Origin: an uncultured Prevotellaceae bacterium
GTDB lineage: Bacteria; Bacteroidota; Bacteroidia; Bacteroidales; Bacteroidaceae
Direction of reading: 5' to 3'
DNA length: 64,000 nucleotides
Assembly (NCBI GenBank): GCA_900314655.1
Contig: OMWC01000002.1
Coordinates: 152,633 to 216,632 of the forward strand
The notes below the pieces were generated by a model. That model worked only from the letters and a program-made list of their open reading frames with translations. It ran no database searches and was not told where the DNA came from. Shown piece by piece: positions 16,284 through 24,947 of the stretch. The position numbers and the translations under genes are program-made. Every line of letters begins with the position of its first letter. The stretch's first letter is position 1.

Positions 16284-17234
16284 TTAATGGCGACCGCGTC
16301 CACCGCCACCGTAGCCTCCGCCGCGCGAACCACCGCTACTGAAGCCACCACCGCCGCGTGAACCGCCACTGCTAAAGCTGCCGCTGCCACGAGAACTGCT
16401 GCCGCTGCTCACGCCACGGGAGCCACTGTAGGTTGTGCCACGGGTAACCGACGAACTGCCGAAGTCGGAGTTGCCACGGGTGCTATAGGTGGTGCCGCGT
16501 GTGCCGTAGGTGCGCGAATGACCGAAGCCACGACTGTTGCCGCCACGTGATGCAGATGAACTTCGGTTGATGCGGCTGCTGGTGCCGCCCCAATCTACTC
16601 TTCTGCTTCCGGTATTACCCGTGCGGTAACCGCTGTTGATGACATACAACGGGCGTGAATAGTGCCATCCGCCATACCAGCCCCAACGATAGGGAGAGCC
16701 CCAGCCGTACCAGCTGTAATAGTAGGGATCATACCAGTCGTACCAGCCGTACCAACCATTGTAGCCGTAGCCATAGTACCAGGGATCATACCATCCCCAA
16801 CGGCTGTACCACCAAGGCGAATGCCATCCATAGTAAGGTCCGCGGAACCAGGGATCGTACCAGTAGAAATCGTCGAAACGACTCATCCTGCGGCTGTAGT
16901 AGTAGTCGTCGTCCACATCGTATTCCACCTTCGTCCCGGGATAGACAGCGAGCGTGTCGGTCACGTCTTCAGCACTAGAATGGAACTCAATGATGTCATT
17001 GCCCAGTGAGTCGGTGCCTATCTTCTCGAAATAGCTGCCGAACTTGCCGCGCCGGTTATACTCGTCAACGCTGCGGTTGCTCCCACTGTAATAAGTGGGT
17101 GCATCGTTTTCAACTTTTGGTGTGCTCTTCACTGTCTTATCACTCTTCTTAGGGGTGAAATACAGGTCGTCCTGCGCCATCATGGAGATTGGCAGTGCAC
17201 CAAAGAGGACTGATAATAGAACTAATTTCTTCAT
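16284..17234 (-). CDS. Exported low-complexity protein rich in Tyr/Trp and Gly/Ser
   Basis: The 316-residue protein has a signal peptide (MKKLVLLSVLFGALPISMMAQ), a short normal region (about 22-120), a highly aromatic block (about 115-195; stretches such as WGWYDPWYYGYGYNGWYGWY) and a C-terminal Gly/Ser/Arg-rich tail (about 215-316; SSGGSRGGGGFSSGGSRGGG). It lacks a recognisable domain. The composition suggests an adhesive or scaffold role at the cell surface, but this is inference. It is upstream of the porin gene on the same strand, so the two may be co-expressed. The promoter box is at 17263-17270. Confidence 0.85.
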   Translation of the reverse strand: MKKLVLLSVLFGALPISMMAQDDLYFTPKKSDKTVKSTPKVENDAPTYYSGSNRSVDEYNRRGKFGSYFEKIGTDSLGNDIIEFHSSAEDVTDTLAVYPGTKVEYDVDDDYYYSRRMSRFDDFYWYDPWFRGPYYGWHSPWWYSRWGWYDPWYYGYGYNGWYGWYDWYDPYYYSWYGWGSPYRWGWYGGWHYSRPLYVINSGYRTGNTGSRRVDWGGTSSRINRSSSASRGGNSRGFGHSRTYGTRGTTYSTRGNSDFGSSSVTRGTTYSGSRGVSSGSSSRGSGSFSSGGSRGGGGFSSGGSRGGGYGGGGRGRH

Positions 17235-17262
17235 ATGCTCAAATGATATTCTTATTCAGGTG

Positions 17263-17270
17263 CAAAAATA
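17263..17270 (-). promoter_or_regulatory. Promoter -7 box of the Tyr/Trp-rich gene
   Basis: The minus strand reads TATTTTTG, 28 bases before the ATG at 17234. Confidence 0.65.
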
Positions 17271-17335
17271 CTACTATTTTTTATGCAAAAATAAGGTTTT
17301 TTCCTATTACATAGTAGGATTTTCCCTATTTTTTA

Positions 17336-17343
17336 TATCTTTG
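17336..17343 (+). promoter_or_regulatory. Promoter -7 box of prmA
   Basis: TATCTTTG lies 24 bases before the ATG at 17368; it is divergent from the promoter at 17263-17270. Confidence 0.72.
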
Positions 17344-17367
17344 CATCGAAAATTTAACTTTTTGGTG

Positions 17368-18246
17368 ATGAAATACTACGTTGCGAACTTCAAAATCGAA
17401 GGTGCCGGGGACATTGATATGTGCCGGGACATTATTGCATCACTGGCTGCTGAAGCAGGTTTCGAATCGTTTGAGGAAAACGGTGACACTCTCGACGGCT
17501 ACGTGCAGCAGGAACTGTTGGACGAGCCGCTGCTCAAGTCGCTGCTTGAGGATTTCCCCATCGAGGGTGTCAACATAAGCTATACGATTAAAGAGGCTGA
17601 ATACCGCAACTGGAACGAACAATGGGAGAATGCCGGTTTTGAACCCATCGTCATTGACGACCGCTGCATCATCCACGACACGAATCATCCCGCCATCGGC
17701 AGTACTGATGCCCTTTCCGCGGAAGGCTCCCCCATTCTTGACATCACCATCGAAGCTCGACAAGCATTTGGCACAGGAACCCACGAAACGACTCGGATGA
17801 TTGTGAACGAACTGCTGAAGACTGACCTGAAAGGCAAACGTTTCCTCGACTGTGGTTGCGGAACGGGCATATTGGGTATAGTGGCATCCAAGTGCGGAGC
17901 AGTTGAAGTAGTGGCTTACGACATTGACGAATGGAGTGTGGAGAACAGCCGCCATAATGCCGAACTCAACGGCGTAGATAACATGGAAGTGCTGGAGGGC
18001 GACCGCAACGTGCTGAGCCACGTTAACGGAGTGTTCGACGTGGTCGTAGCCAATATCAACCGCAATATCCTGCTGGAAGACATGTGTCACATGAAAGAAG
18101 TGATGAGCCACAAGGGCATACTCATCCTGAGCGGATTCTACGATACCGACGGGTTTATGATAGCTGAGAAAGCCGGAGAGTTGGGATTATCGCTGACCAA
18201 GACTGAGGGGTGCAACAAATGGTGCATGCTGGTCTTCAGTGCATAG
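17368..18246 (+). CDS. prmA: Ribosomal protein L11 methyltransferase (PrmA)
   Basis: PrmA trimethylates ribosomal protein L11 with SAM. The 292-residue protein has the N-terminal recognition domain (MKYYVANFKI to about 110), then the family segment ARQAFGTGTHETTRM and the SAM motif FLDCGCGTGILGIVASK, ending in VVANINRNILLE and ILSGFYDTD. A much longer in-frame ORF opens upstream, but the promoter box at 17336 and the family start MKYYVANF place the start at 17368. It converges with the GH25 gene 6 bp after its stop. Confidence 0.95.
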   Translation: MKYYVANFKIEGAGDIDMCRDIIASLAAEAGFESFEENGDTLDGYVQQELLDEPLLKSLLEDFPIEGVNISYTIKEAEYRNWNEQWENAGFEPIVIDDRCIIHDTNHPAIGSTDALSAEGSPILDITIEARQAFGTGTHETTRMIVNELLKTDLKGKRFLDCGCGTGILGIVASKCGAVEVVAYDIDEWSVENSRHNAELNGVDNMEVLEGDRNVLSHVNGVFDVVVANINRNILLEDMCHMKEVMSHKGILILSGFYDTDGFMIAEKAGELGLSLTKTEGCNKWCMLVFSA

Positions 18247-18252
18247 GCTCAT

Positions 18253-19071
18253 TTATTCTTCGAAATCCTTGATACAAAGTTGCTTCAAATCGTAGAAGGA
18301 ACCGTTGTATAGGTCGAAATCCACATATCCCCTGATACCTGGCAGACGGCCGGCATCTGTATGCTGCCAGAACTTCCATTCGCCTTTGTATTCCACCTTG
18401 TCAACGTAATAATGGGCTATCCAGTAAGGATAGTCATCAAATACCGGAGTTCCAAGATACTTTATCTTGAACTTATAATAGGTATAAATGATAGGCTTCA
18501 CATGATACTTGTCTTCCACGGCATGGAGCCATGCCAATATCTCCCGCTGAAACTCTTCGGTTGACACATCGGCAGGTTTGTGTTCCACATCGAGCACGGG
18601 CGGCAAATCGCCACTCTGCAAATGCACCTTGTTGAGGAAGAACTGAGCCTGTTCGCGGGCTGACGACTTATTGCTCCAGAAATGATATGCACCACGGATA
18701 AACCCGAACTCTCGTGCATTCCGGAAATTCTCGTTAAAACGTTCATCAAGCTTGGTGCTGCCTTCCGTAGCCTTGATCATGATGAAACGGATAGGGCATT
18801 TCTCTATCATGGCATTCTGCAGATGTTGCCAATTAATCTTGCCTTGATAATGGGAAATGTCGATGCCACGGATTTCGTAGCCGTCAGGATAGTCAGCATC
18901 GCCATAGAGGGCTCGCCAACGGAAACCATAGGGGCCGACAAAGAAATAATAAAAAGCCCAAATGTAAACGGCCACCACACCGATGCCTCCTATCCACCAT
19001 GCCCAGTGAGGATTCTTGGCGAAGAGTGAACGGCGTCGGTGAGGTTTGCGTTTACTTTTGGACTTTGTCAT
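18253..19071 (-). CDS. GH25 family muramidase (lysozyme), membrane-anchored
   Basis: The 272-residue protein has a basic N terminus (KSKSKRKPHRRRS), one transmembrane helix (about residues 29-50: WIGGIGVVAVYIWAFYYFF), and a GH25 domain from about residue 68. Motifs: RGIDISHYQGKINW, FIMIKATEGSTKLDERF, GAYHFW, and the catalytic Asp/Glu pair of VLDVEH, plus PYWIAHY. GH25 enzymes cleave the MurNAc-beta-1,4-GlcNAc bond of peptidoglycan. The active domain should face the periplasm. It lies 41 bp downstream of the PFP gene on the same strand. Confidence 0.92.
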   Translation of the reverse strand: MTKSKSKRKPHRRRSLFAKNPHWAWWIGGIGVVAVYIWAFYYFFVGPYGFRWRALYGDADYPDGYEIRGIDISHYQGKINWQHLQNAMIEKCPIRFIMIKATEGSTKLDERFNENFRNAREFGFIRGAYHFWSNKSSAREQAQFFLNKVHLQSGDLPPVLDVEHKPADVSTEEFQREILAWLHAVEDKYHVKPIIYTYYKFKIKYLGTPVFDDYPYWIAHYYVDKVEYKGEWKFWQHTDAGRLPGIRGYVDFDLYNGSFYDLKQLCIKDFEE

Positions 19072-19112
19072 TCAATTATACTTCTCTAACTACGTTAGGG
19101 AAAACATTCTGT

Positions 19113-20753
19113 CTATTTGCTCTCCTGCTCCAAGGCAAGGGTCTTGGTGGGTTGGTCGCATACTTCTGCGGGTCCCCAGTACTGGATGGGGCCAGGATAT
19201 ACGTATGCAGTCTCGCGAGCCCAGCGATCACGCTGTGATGCGAAGCACTTGAAGGGAGCACCGTCGAGTTCCACAAGGGCCTTACGGATAACGGGCTTCA
19301 TCTCACCATTACGCTTCTCCATGTTCATCATCATCGTGATGGGCACACCACCGGCAATCCACTGGTCGGCAGGCTTCGTGGTGTTCTTCACGATGGCCAT
19401 GTAGCCGGTCTTGCCGTTGGCAATGAGCTGAGCGGCACTCGTTCCCAAAGCATAGCAGTAGTCAGCATCGAAGTTAGAAGGAGCGGCGCAGCGTCCTTCA
19501 TAACCGAAGAAGTGATGCTGTGTGGCGAACTTACCCTTGAACATACCAGTCTTGCGCCAACGCTCCAGTTTGGTAGCTACCATAGAGGAGAGCAGCTTTT
19601 CAGTTTCAATCAGGGACACCTGCACGTTTCCATGAGGATCGCGGTCGAGAGCCAACTGCTGAGCAACGCTGGTGGGCAGCGAATTGAATACAGAAAGATT
19701 CTCGTCGGAAATCTGCTGCTTCACGAAGTCAATCTGCTCCGTGCGGGTAAGGTTCTTGGCCTCAGGACGAGCCAACACGTCGTTGAGTTCGGCAATCAGT
19801 TTCTTGATAGCAGGAATAAACTCGATGAGTCCTTCAGGGATAATAACGGTACCGAAGTTGTTGCCGTCTTCAGCACGACGGGCAACTGCATTGGCAATAT
19901 ATTCCACTACGTCGTCAAGAGTGAGTTCATTCTTCTCCACCTCTTCAGAAACGAGGCAAATATTAGGCTGACACTGCAGGGCGCACTCAAGGGCAATATG
20001 TGAAGCCGAACGACCCATCACCTTGATGAAATGCCAGTATTTGCGGGCTGAGTTACAGTCGCGCTCAATGTTACCAATAAGTTCAGAATAAGTCTTGCAG
20101 GCAGTATCAAAACCGAATGAAGTCTCAATCTGATCATTCTTCAGGTCACCGTCGATGGTCTTGGGGCAGCCGATTACCTGCACGCCATAGTTCTTGGCAG
20201 CATAATACTCTGCCAGTACACATGCATTGGTATTGGAGTCGTCACCACCGATAATCACGATTGCCTTGATGTCGAGTTCACGGATAATCTCAAGTCCCTT
20301 CTCGAACTGATCCACTTTCTCCAGCTTGGTACGACCAGAACCAATCATATCGAATCCGCCGGTATTGCGGTAGTCGTCGATAAAATCGGCCGTGATTTCC
20401 ATATAATTGTGATCAACCAATCCACCAGGGCCAAGGATAAAACCATAGAGACGATTCTCGGGATTGAGCTTCTTGATGGTGTCAAACAAGCCAGTGATGA
20501 CATTATGGCCGCCAGGAGCCTGTCCGCCAGAAAGAATAACGCCCACGTTCATCTTGGCCGTGTTAGCCTTATCACTTTCCACGAACTCAATGAGAGGCAT
20601 TCCGTAAGTGTTGGGGAAAAGCTTCTTGATATCCTCCTGGTTGTCAACACTCTGTGTAGGAGCACCCTCCTTCACTTTTACAGCTCCTTGAAGAGCCTTT
20701 GGCAGTTTTGGCTGGTAAGCAGAACGAGCCATCTGCAATGCACTTTTTTCCAT
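19113..20753 (-). CDS. pfp: Pyrophosphate-dependent 6-phosphofructokinase
   Basis: PFP reversibly phosphorylates fructose-6-phosphate with pyrophosphate in glycolysis. The 546-residue long form shows [16 protein letters not shown] near the N terminus, FILGPGGLV, the PPi-type loop GGDDSNTNA (the Asp after GGD is the mark of the PPi-dependent class), KTIDGDLKN, and [16 protein letters not shown] start it at [14 protein letters not shown] because the extra in-frame upstream residues cross a promoter box at 20796-20803. This is the usual phosphofructokinase of many Bacteroidales. Confidence 0.95.
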   Translation of the reverse strand: MEKSALQMARSAYQPKLPKALQGAVKVKEGAPTQSVDNQEDIKKLFPNTYGMPLIEFVESDKANTAKMNVGVILSGGQAPGGHNVITGLFDTIKKLNPENRLYGFILGPGGLVDHNYMEITADFIDDYRNTGGFDMIGSGRTKLEKVDQFEKGLEIIRELDIKAIVIIGGDDSNTNACVLAEYYAAKNYGVQVIGCPKTIDGDLKNDQIETSFGFDTACKTYSELIGNIERDCNSARKYWHFIKVMGRSASHIALECALQCQPNICLVSEEVEKNELTLDDVVEYIANAVARRAEDGNNFGTVIIPEGLIEFIPAIKKLIAELNDVLARPEAKNLTRTEQIDFVKQQISDENLSVFNSLPTSVAQQLALDRDPHGNVQVSLIETEKLLSSMVATKLERWRKTGMFKGKFATQHHFFGYEGRCAAPSNFDADYCYALGTSAAQLIANGKTGYMAIVKNTTKPADQWIAGGVPITMMMNMEKRNGEMKPVIRKALVELDGAPFKCFASQRDRWARETAYVYPGPIQYWGPAEVCDQPTKTLALEQESK

Positions 20754-20795
20754 AATAATTTGTTGATATAATTTGAATAATTGAATTTCGCATTG

Positions 20796-20803
20796 CAAAA
20801 ATA
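20796..20803 (-). promoter_or_regulatory. Promoter -7 box of the PFP gene
   Basis: The minus strand reads TATTTTTG, 42 bases before the ATG at 20753. Confidence 0.65.
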
Positions 20804-20898
20804 CGAAAAAAACAAGATATAAACGTCCATTTCGTTACAAATTTCAATGAAAATCAGAAATTTTCCGATTCTTTTACGAAGGTTTAAGAATTTCTTTT

Positions 20899-20906
20899 TA
20901 TATTTG
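20899..20906 (+). promoter_or_regulatory. Promoter -7 box of the 90-aa protein gene
   Basis: TATATTTG lies 31 bases before the ATG at 20938. Confidence 0.68.
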
Positions 20907-20937
20907 CAATATAGAATTAACAAAAAGACAAATAACT

Positions 20938-21210
20938 ATGTCGAACAAAAGAGATTTAAAAAAGACCATCAATTACATTTGTAGTGATTTGTTTGCCGAA
21001 TGTGTGGCCGCATCACTCTACAATGGAAAGCCCGATGAGGACAATGTGAACGCATTGCTCTCCAGTATCTTAATGATACAGAATGACTACGTGCGCCGAA
21101 TCTCACACCCTGAGCCTGGTATGAAACAACAGGATTACTTCAAAAACCTGACTAAAAATTTCAACAAACAAGTCAGCGAAATCATTGACCAAATAGCAGC
21201 CTTGAACTAG
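20938..21210 (+). CDS. Small conserved protein of unknown function (90 aa)
   Basis: The protein is soluble, helical and without signal peptide: KRDLKKTINYICSDLFAECV, then SILMIQNDYVRRISHPEPGM and a terminal amphipathic helix. I do not recognise a domain; it resembles small conserved Bacteroidales proteins of unknown role. A promoter box precedes it and the acyltransferase gene follows after 25 bp, so the two likely form an operon. Confidence 0.75.
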   Translation: MSNKRDLKKTINYICSDLFAECVAASLYNGKPDEDNVNALLSSILMIQNDYVRRISHPEPGMKQQDYFKNLTKNFNKQVSEIIDQIAALN

Positions 21211-21235
21211 ATAGAATCATACACTATTTTATATT

Positions 21236-21778
21236 ATGGGTAACTTTTTCAATTGGCTGTTATACAAACATTTAGGCTGGACAAAAGAAGTAACTGTCGA
21301 ACACCCTCAAAAGTATATTATCGCTTTGGCGCCCCACACATCCAACTGGGATTTTGCACTCGGTCAATGCTATTCGCGAGCCGAGCATATGCGTATTAAT
21401 TTCTTGATGAAGAAGGAGTGGTTTTTTTGGCCATTAGGCCCTATTTTCCGAAAATGGGGCGGTGTGCCTGTTTATCGCTCAAAGCATTCAAGCATGACTG
21501 ATAATTTGGCAGACGAGGCACGCAAAATGGATGAGTTTCGTCTCTGCATCACACCTGAGGGAACCCGCTCCCCTAATCCTGAATGGAAGAAGGGCTTCTA
21601 TTTCATTGCATTAAAGGCAGACATCCCGATTCTGCTTTATGGCATCGATTATGAGCGAAAACTTATACAATGTACAAAAAGTATTATTCCGTCAGGTGAT
21701 TTTGACAAAGATATGGCAGAAATCAAAGCCTATTACAAAGATTTCAAGGGGAAACACCCAGAAAATTTCGTATTGTAA
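21236..21778 (+). CDS. 1-acyl-glycerol-3-phosphate acyltransferase-like protein
   Basis: The 180-residue protein has acyltransferase block I as HTSNWDFALG (the HX4D catalytic pair), block II MKKEWFFWPLGPIFRKWGGVPV and block III TPEGTRS. That is the pattern of PlsC-type transferases, but the protein is short and has only a weak N-terminal hydrophobic region, as in the small COG0204-like group of Bacteroidota. It probably acylates a lysophospholipid or a related lipid at the inner membrane; the acceptor is unknown. It is followed by an inverted repeat and promoter for the next gene. Confidence 0.87.
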   Translation: MGNFFNWLLYKHLGWTKEVTVEHPQKYIIALAPHTSNWDFALGQCYSRAEHMRINFLMKKEWFFWPLGPIFRKWGGVPVYRSKHSSMTDNLADEARKMDEFRLCITPEGTRSPNPEWKKGFYFIALKADIPILLYGIDYERKLIQCTKSIIPSGDFDKDMAEIKAYYKDFKGKHPENFVL

Positions 21779-21798
21779 ATCAACAGTTAGTTGTTTTC

Positions 21799-21861
21799 CT
21801 TGCTATTTATTTGGTCATATAAGCAGAAATTCGTAATTTTGTCGGAAAAATAAATAGCAAG
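21799..21861. promoter_or_regulatory. 14-bp inverted repeat enclosing a promoter
   Basis: CTTGCTATTTATTT (21799-21812) and its exact reverse complement (21848-21861) bracket 35 bp that contain the promoter box TAATTTTG at 21834-21841. The right arm ends 3 bases before the ATG at 21865. RNA reading through from the acyltransferase gene could fold and cover the start region; RNA from the inner promoter could not form the stem. Confidence 0.8.
21834..21841 (+). promoter_or_regulatory. Promoter -7 box of the amidase-like lipoprotein gene
   Basis: TAATTTTG lies 23 bases before the ATG at 21865 and inside the inverted repeat 21799-21861. Confidence 0.65.
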
Positions 21862-21864
21862 TTA

Positions 21865-24588
21865 ATGAGAAACGCTTTCATACATATATTTAAATCGGAT
21901 ATATTACATACAGGTGTACTGGCCGTTGTTCTCACATTGTGGGGATGCGGCACACCACGGACAATCCAGAACACACACACCAACAAGCCCACAACCAAGA
22001 ATACGACGATCATCAAAGAACAGCCCCAAAGTGCACCTCTGCCTCCACAACGCTATTCGGCAAGGGCATCGAACATGAAATGGGGTGACATAGACTATAC
22101 AGGGCCTTCATGGGTAACCAACACTTCTAAACCGTTTGAGATAGACCGCGGACTCCAACATCGTCACCTAGTGGTATGGCAAAGCCATGGACGCTATTAC
22201 GATGGTGAGAAAGGTTTCTGGAAATGGCAACGCCCGTTTATCTTCGGTACCACAGAAGACCTTTACACTCAAACCATTGTGGTGCCATACCTCATTCCGA
22301 TGTTAGAGAATGCAGGGGCAAACGTCTTTACTCCCCGCGAACGTGACTGGCAACGCAATGAAGTCATTGTTGACAATGATCATTCCTCAACAGGAAACTA
22401 TATTGAAACCAACGGTTCACAAAATTGGCAGAAAACTCCATATCTGGGATTTGCCCAACTGAAAAGAATCTATAAGGATGGCGAGAACCCTTTTGTTGCC
22501 GGCAGTGCTCGTCAGGTTAAGACCGTGAAATCAGGAAATATCAGTACCATCTGCTATCGGCCGGATATTCCAAAATCCGGACAATATGCGGTATATGTAA
22601 GCTATCAGACCCTACCTGAAAGCATTGAGGATGCCCGCTATATTGTGTATCACCAAGGCGAAGCCACCGAATTCCGCGTCAACCAGCAAATGGGAGGTGG
22701 CACGTGGGTCTATTTGGGCACTTTCTTCTTTGAGGCCGGAACATCTATCGAAAACTGCGTCCAACTGACCAATGAAAGCCGTCATCACGGTCTTGTAACG
22801 GCTGATGCGGTGCGCTTTGGCGGCGGTATGGGCAATATAGAGCGAGGCGGCTCTGTTAGCGGACTTCCGCGTTTTCTTGAGGCTGCCCGATACTCCGCAC
22901 AATGGGCTGGCATGCCCTACTCTATCTACGGAGGTTACAAAGGTCAGGACGATTATAAAGACGACATCAATACCCGCTCGCTGATGACGAACTTTGTCGG
23001 TGGAGGTTCGCCGTATCTACCTACCAAAGAAGGAATGGGAGTTCCCTTCGAACTATCACTAGCCGTACATAGTGATGCCGGCTATCAGCAGGATTACACT
23101 ACTCTGAAAGGTTCACTGGCCGTATGCACGACCGATTACAACGACGGTATCCTCAATAGCGGTCTCTCGCGTCAGACTTCAAAGGAACTGGCACGCAGCA
23201 TCCTCGACAACGCACAACGTGACATTCAGCGAAAATATGGAAACTGGGTCGTTCGCGCACTTTGGGACCGTAACTATTCTGAAACCCGTCTTCCTGAGAT
23301 TCCCTCCGCAATCTTCGAAACGCTGTCACATCAGAATTTCCCAGATATGGTGATGGGACAAGATCCTAATTTCAAGTTTACCCTTGCCCGGAGTATCTAT
23401 AAAACGTTGTTGCGCTTTTCCGCAGAACGCCATGGAAAGAGTTGTACCGTGGCTCCCTTGGCACCTGCCTTCCTCAGTGCAGAAGTGGGTGAAAACAATG
23501 TGGCCATCCTGAAATGGCGTGAGACACCCGACATGGACGAATCTTCGGCAAATCCTACATCCTACGTTATCTACAAAGCCATTGGCAATGGGAGTTTTGA
23601 CAACGGTACGATCGTAAACGGCACTTCAGCCAAAGTGAAGATTACACCAGGCATTCCCTATCATTTCAAGATTACGGCTGTCAACCGTGGCGGCGAGAGC
23701 TTCCCTTCGGAAGTGCTTTCCACACTCAGCCAGCCCAATGCACAAAAGACGGTTCTTGTTGTTAATGGTTTCCACCGGTTGTCTGCTCCAGCAGTTATCA
23801 ACAATGATTCTCTGCAGGGTTTTGATTTCAATAGAGACCCTGGTGTAAGCTATATGAGAACTGCCGGATGGAGTGGCCGCCAACAATGCTTCGACAAGAA
23901 ATCCATCGGAATAGAAGGCCCAGGAGGGCTCGGTTACAGCGGACAGGAATGGCAGGGGATGGTGATAGCAGGAAACACCTTCGACTATGTGCGTACGCAC
24001 ACCGAAGCCATCAGCCATTCTACAATCTATAATGTTTGCAGTTGTTCATCCGTAGCTGTAGAAGAAGGCCGTGAAGACATTATGAAATACCATTGTGTTG
24101 ACCTGATTCTCGGACTGGAGAAATATGCTCCCCACCAATTAGTTTACTACAAGACATTCACGCCAAAGATGCAGGAACGTCTGGCTGCCTATGCTCAGAC
24201 GGGAGGTGCCATTCTGGTGAGCGGATCGTATGTGGGGTCAGATATGACTTCTGAGTCCGAACGCCAGTTCCTTGACAATGTACTTCACTTACAATTAGCT
24301 GGCACACAAATGATGAACACCAACCCAATCATCAACGGACTTGGTACAAGAATAGACATTTACCGCACACTCAACGAAGAGCACTATGCAGCCACGGCCC
24401 CCGATATTATCCAACCCACAGGACAAGCATTCCCAGCAATGACCTATCAGGACCAGACATCGGCTGCCGTAGCCTATCAGGGACAAATTTACCATTCATT
24501 TACGATGGGCTTCCCCTTTGAATGCATCATATCACCTTCAAAGAGGGCCAGCATTATGAGCGGAATACTGAAATTCCTGATGCCATAG
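21865..24588 (+). CDS. Large exported lipoprotein with amidase-like, golvesin-like and fibronectin III domains
   Basis: The 907-residue protein starts with a signal whose lipobox LTLWGCGT gives Cys28. An amidase_3-like fold appears split: VVWQSHGRYYDG (about 100), then LAVHSDAGYQ (about 400) and AIFETLSHQNF (about 485). The His, His/Asp and Glu residues resemble the zinc site of N-acetylmuramoyl-L-alanine amidases. Inserted at about 225-320 is a golvesin/xanthan-lyase C-terminal-like beta domain (YAVYVSYQTLP, VYLGTFFFEAG). A fibronectin III domain lies at about 530-625. The last 280 residues form another globular domain of unknown type. Such proteins are often labelled xanthan lyase, which I consider unlikely. 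A peptidoglycan-related role is inference. Confidence 0.78.
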   Translation: MRNAFIHIFKSDILHTGVLAVVLTLWGCGTPRTIQNTHTNKPTTKNTTIIKEQPQSAPLPPQRYSARASNMKWGDIDYTGPSWVTNTSKPFEIDRGLQHRHLVVWQSHGRYYDGEKGFWKWQRPFIFGTTEDLYTQTIVVPYLIPMLENAGANVFTPRERDWQRNEVIVDNDHSSTGNYIETNGSQNWQKTPYLGFAQLKRIYKDGENPFVAGSARQVKTVKSGNISTICYRPDIPKSGQYAVYVSYQTLPESIEDARYIVYHQGEATEFRVNQQMGGGTWVYLGTFFFEAGTSIENCVQLTNESRHHGLVTADAVRFGGGMGNIERGGSVSGLPRFLEAARYSAQWAGMPYSIYGGYKGQDDYKDDINTRSLMTNFVGGGSPYLPTKEGMGVPFELSLAVHSDAGYQQDYTTLKGSLAVCTTDYNDGILNSGLSRQTSKELARSILDNAQRDIQRKYGNWVVRALWDRNYSETRLPEIPSAIFETLSHQNFPDMVMGQDPNFKFTLARSIYKTLLRFSAERHGKSCTVAPLAPAFLSAEVGENNVAILKWRETPDMDESSANPTSYVIYKAIGNGSFDNGTIVNGTSAKVKITPGIPYHFKITAVNRGGESFPSEVLSTLSQPNAQKTVLVVNGFHRLSAPAVINNDSLQGFDFNRDPGVSYMRTAGWSGRQQCFDKKSIGIEGPGGLGYSGQEWQGMVIAGNTFDYVRTHTEAISHSTIYNVCSCSSVAVEEGREDIMKYHCVDLILGLEKYAPHQLVYYKTFTPKMQERLAAYAQTGGAILVSGSYVGSDMTSESERQFLDNVLHLQLAGTQMMNTNPIINGLGTRIDIYRTLNEEHYAATAPDIIQPTGQAFPAMTYQDQTSAAVAYQGQIYHSFTMGFPFECIISPSKRASIMSGILKFLMP

Positions 24589-24620
24589 AAATAATGATTC
24601 AAAACAAAAGTATCTGAAAT

Positions 24621-24941
24621 ATGAAAATACAAGCAAACGCTTCGGGAACACGAAGCATCGAAGTAAATGAGAAGCATCTCACCACGTTGAAGAAGTATGC
24701 GTTGCTGAAAAACCTTATCGACAGCAATGGCATCATCGACGAGGATGTGCTCGACAAACTGAAGTTCAACTGTCGTTCCATCCTGGAAAGCCAGCCTTCG
24801 ATTGACAAGGAACTAATGGATCTCTGCCTTGACGTCATTTATAACACCAACATGAAGGCCATCGGTCTACAGAATCTCGTTCTGCTCTATGTGGAATGGG
24901 AATCCAAGGAATCTACCCAACAAGAAAAGGCCGAAGAATAA
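24621..24941 (+). CDS. Small protein of unknown function (106 aa)
   Basis: A soluble, helical protein (IEVNEKHLTTLKKYALLKNLIDSN) with a polar glutamate-rich tail (ESTQQEKAEE). No signal or membrane segment and no domain I can name. It starts 32 bp after the amidase-like gene and ends 6 bp before ygiQ, so it belongs to the same transcription unit. Confidence 0.72.
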   Translation: MKIQANASGTRSIEVNEKHLTTLKKYALLKNLIDSNGIIDEDVLDKLKFNCRSILESQPSIDKELMDLCLDVIYNTNMKAIGLQNLVLLYVEWESKESTQQEKAEE

Positions 24942-24947
24942 GACGGA

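Noticed and set aside
17095..17367. N-terminal extension of PrmA
   Set aside because: The extension is antisense to the Tyr/Trp-rich gene and runs through a promoter box; the family starts at MKYYVANF.
19086..19098. CTAACTACGTTAG hairpin as terminator between the PFP and GH25 genes
   Set aside because: Five-base stem with no U-run; the genes more likely form one transcript.
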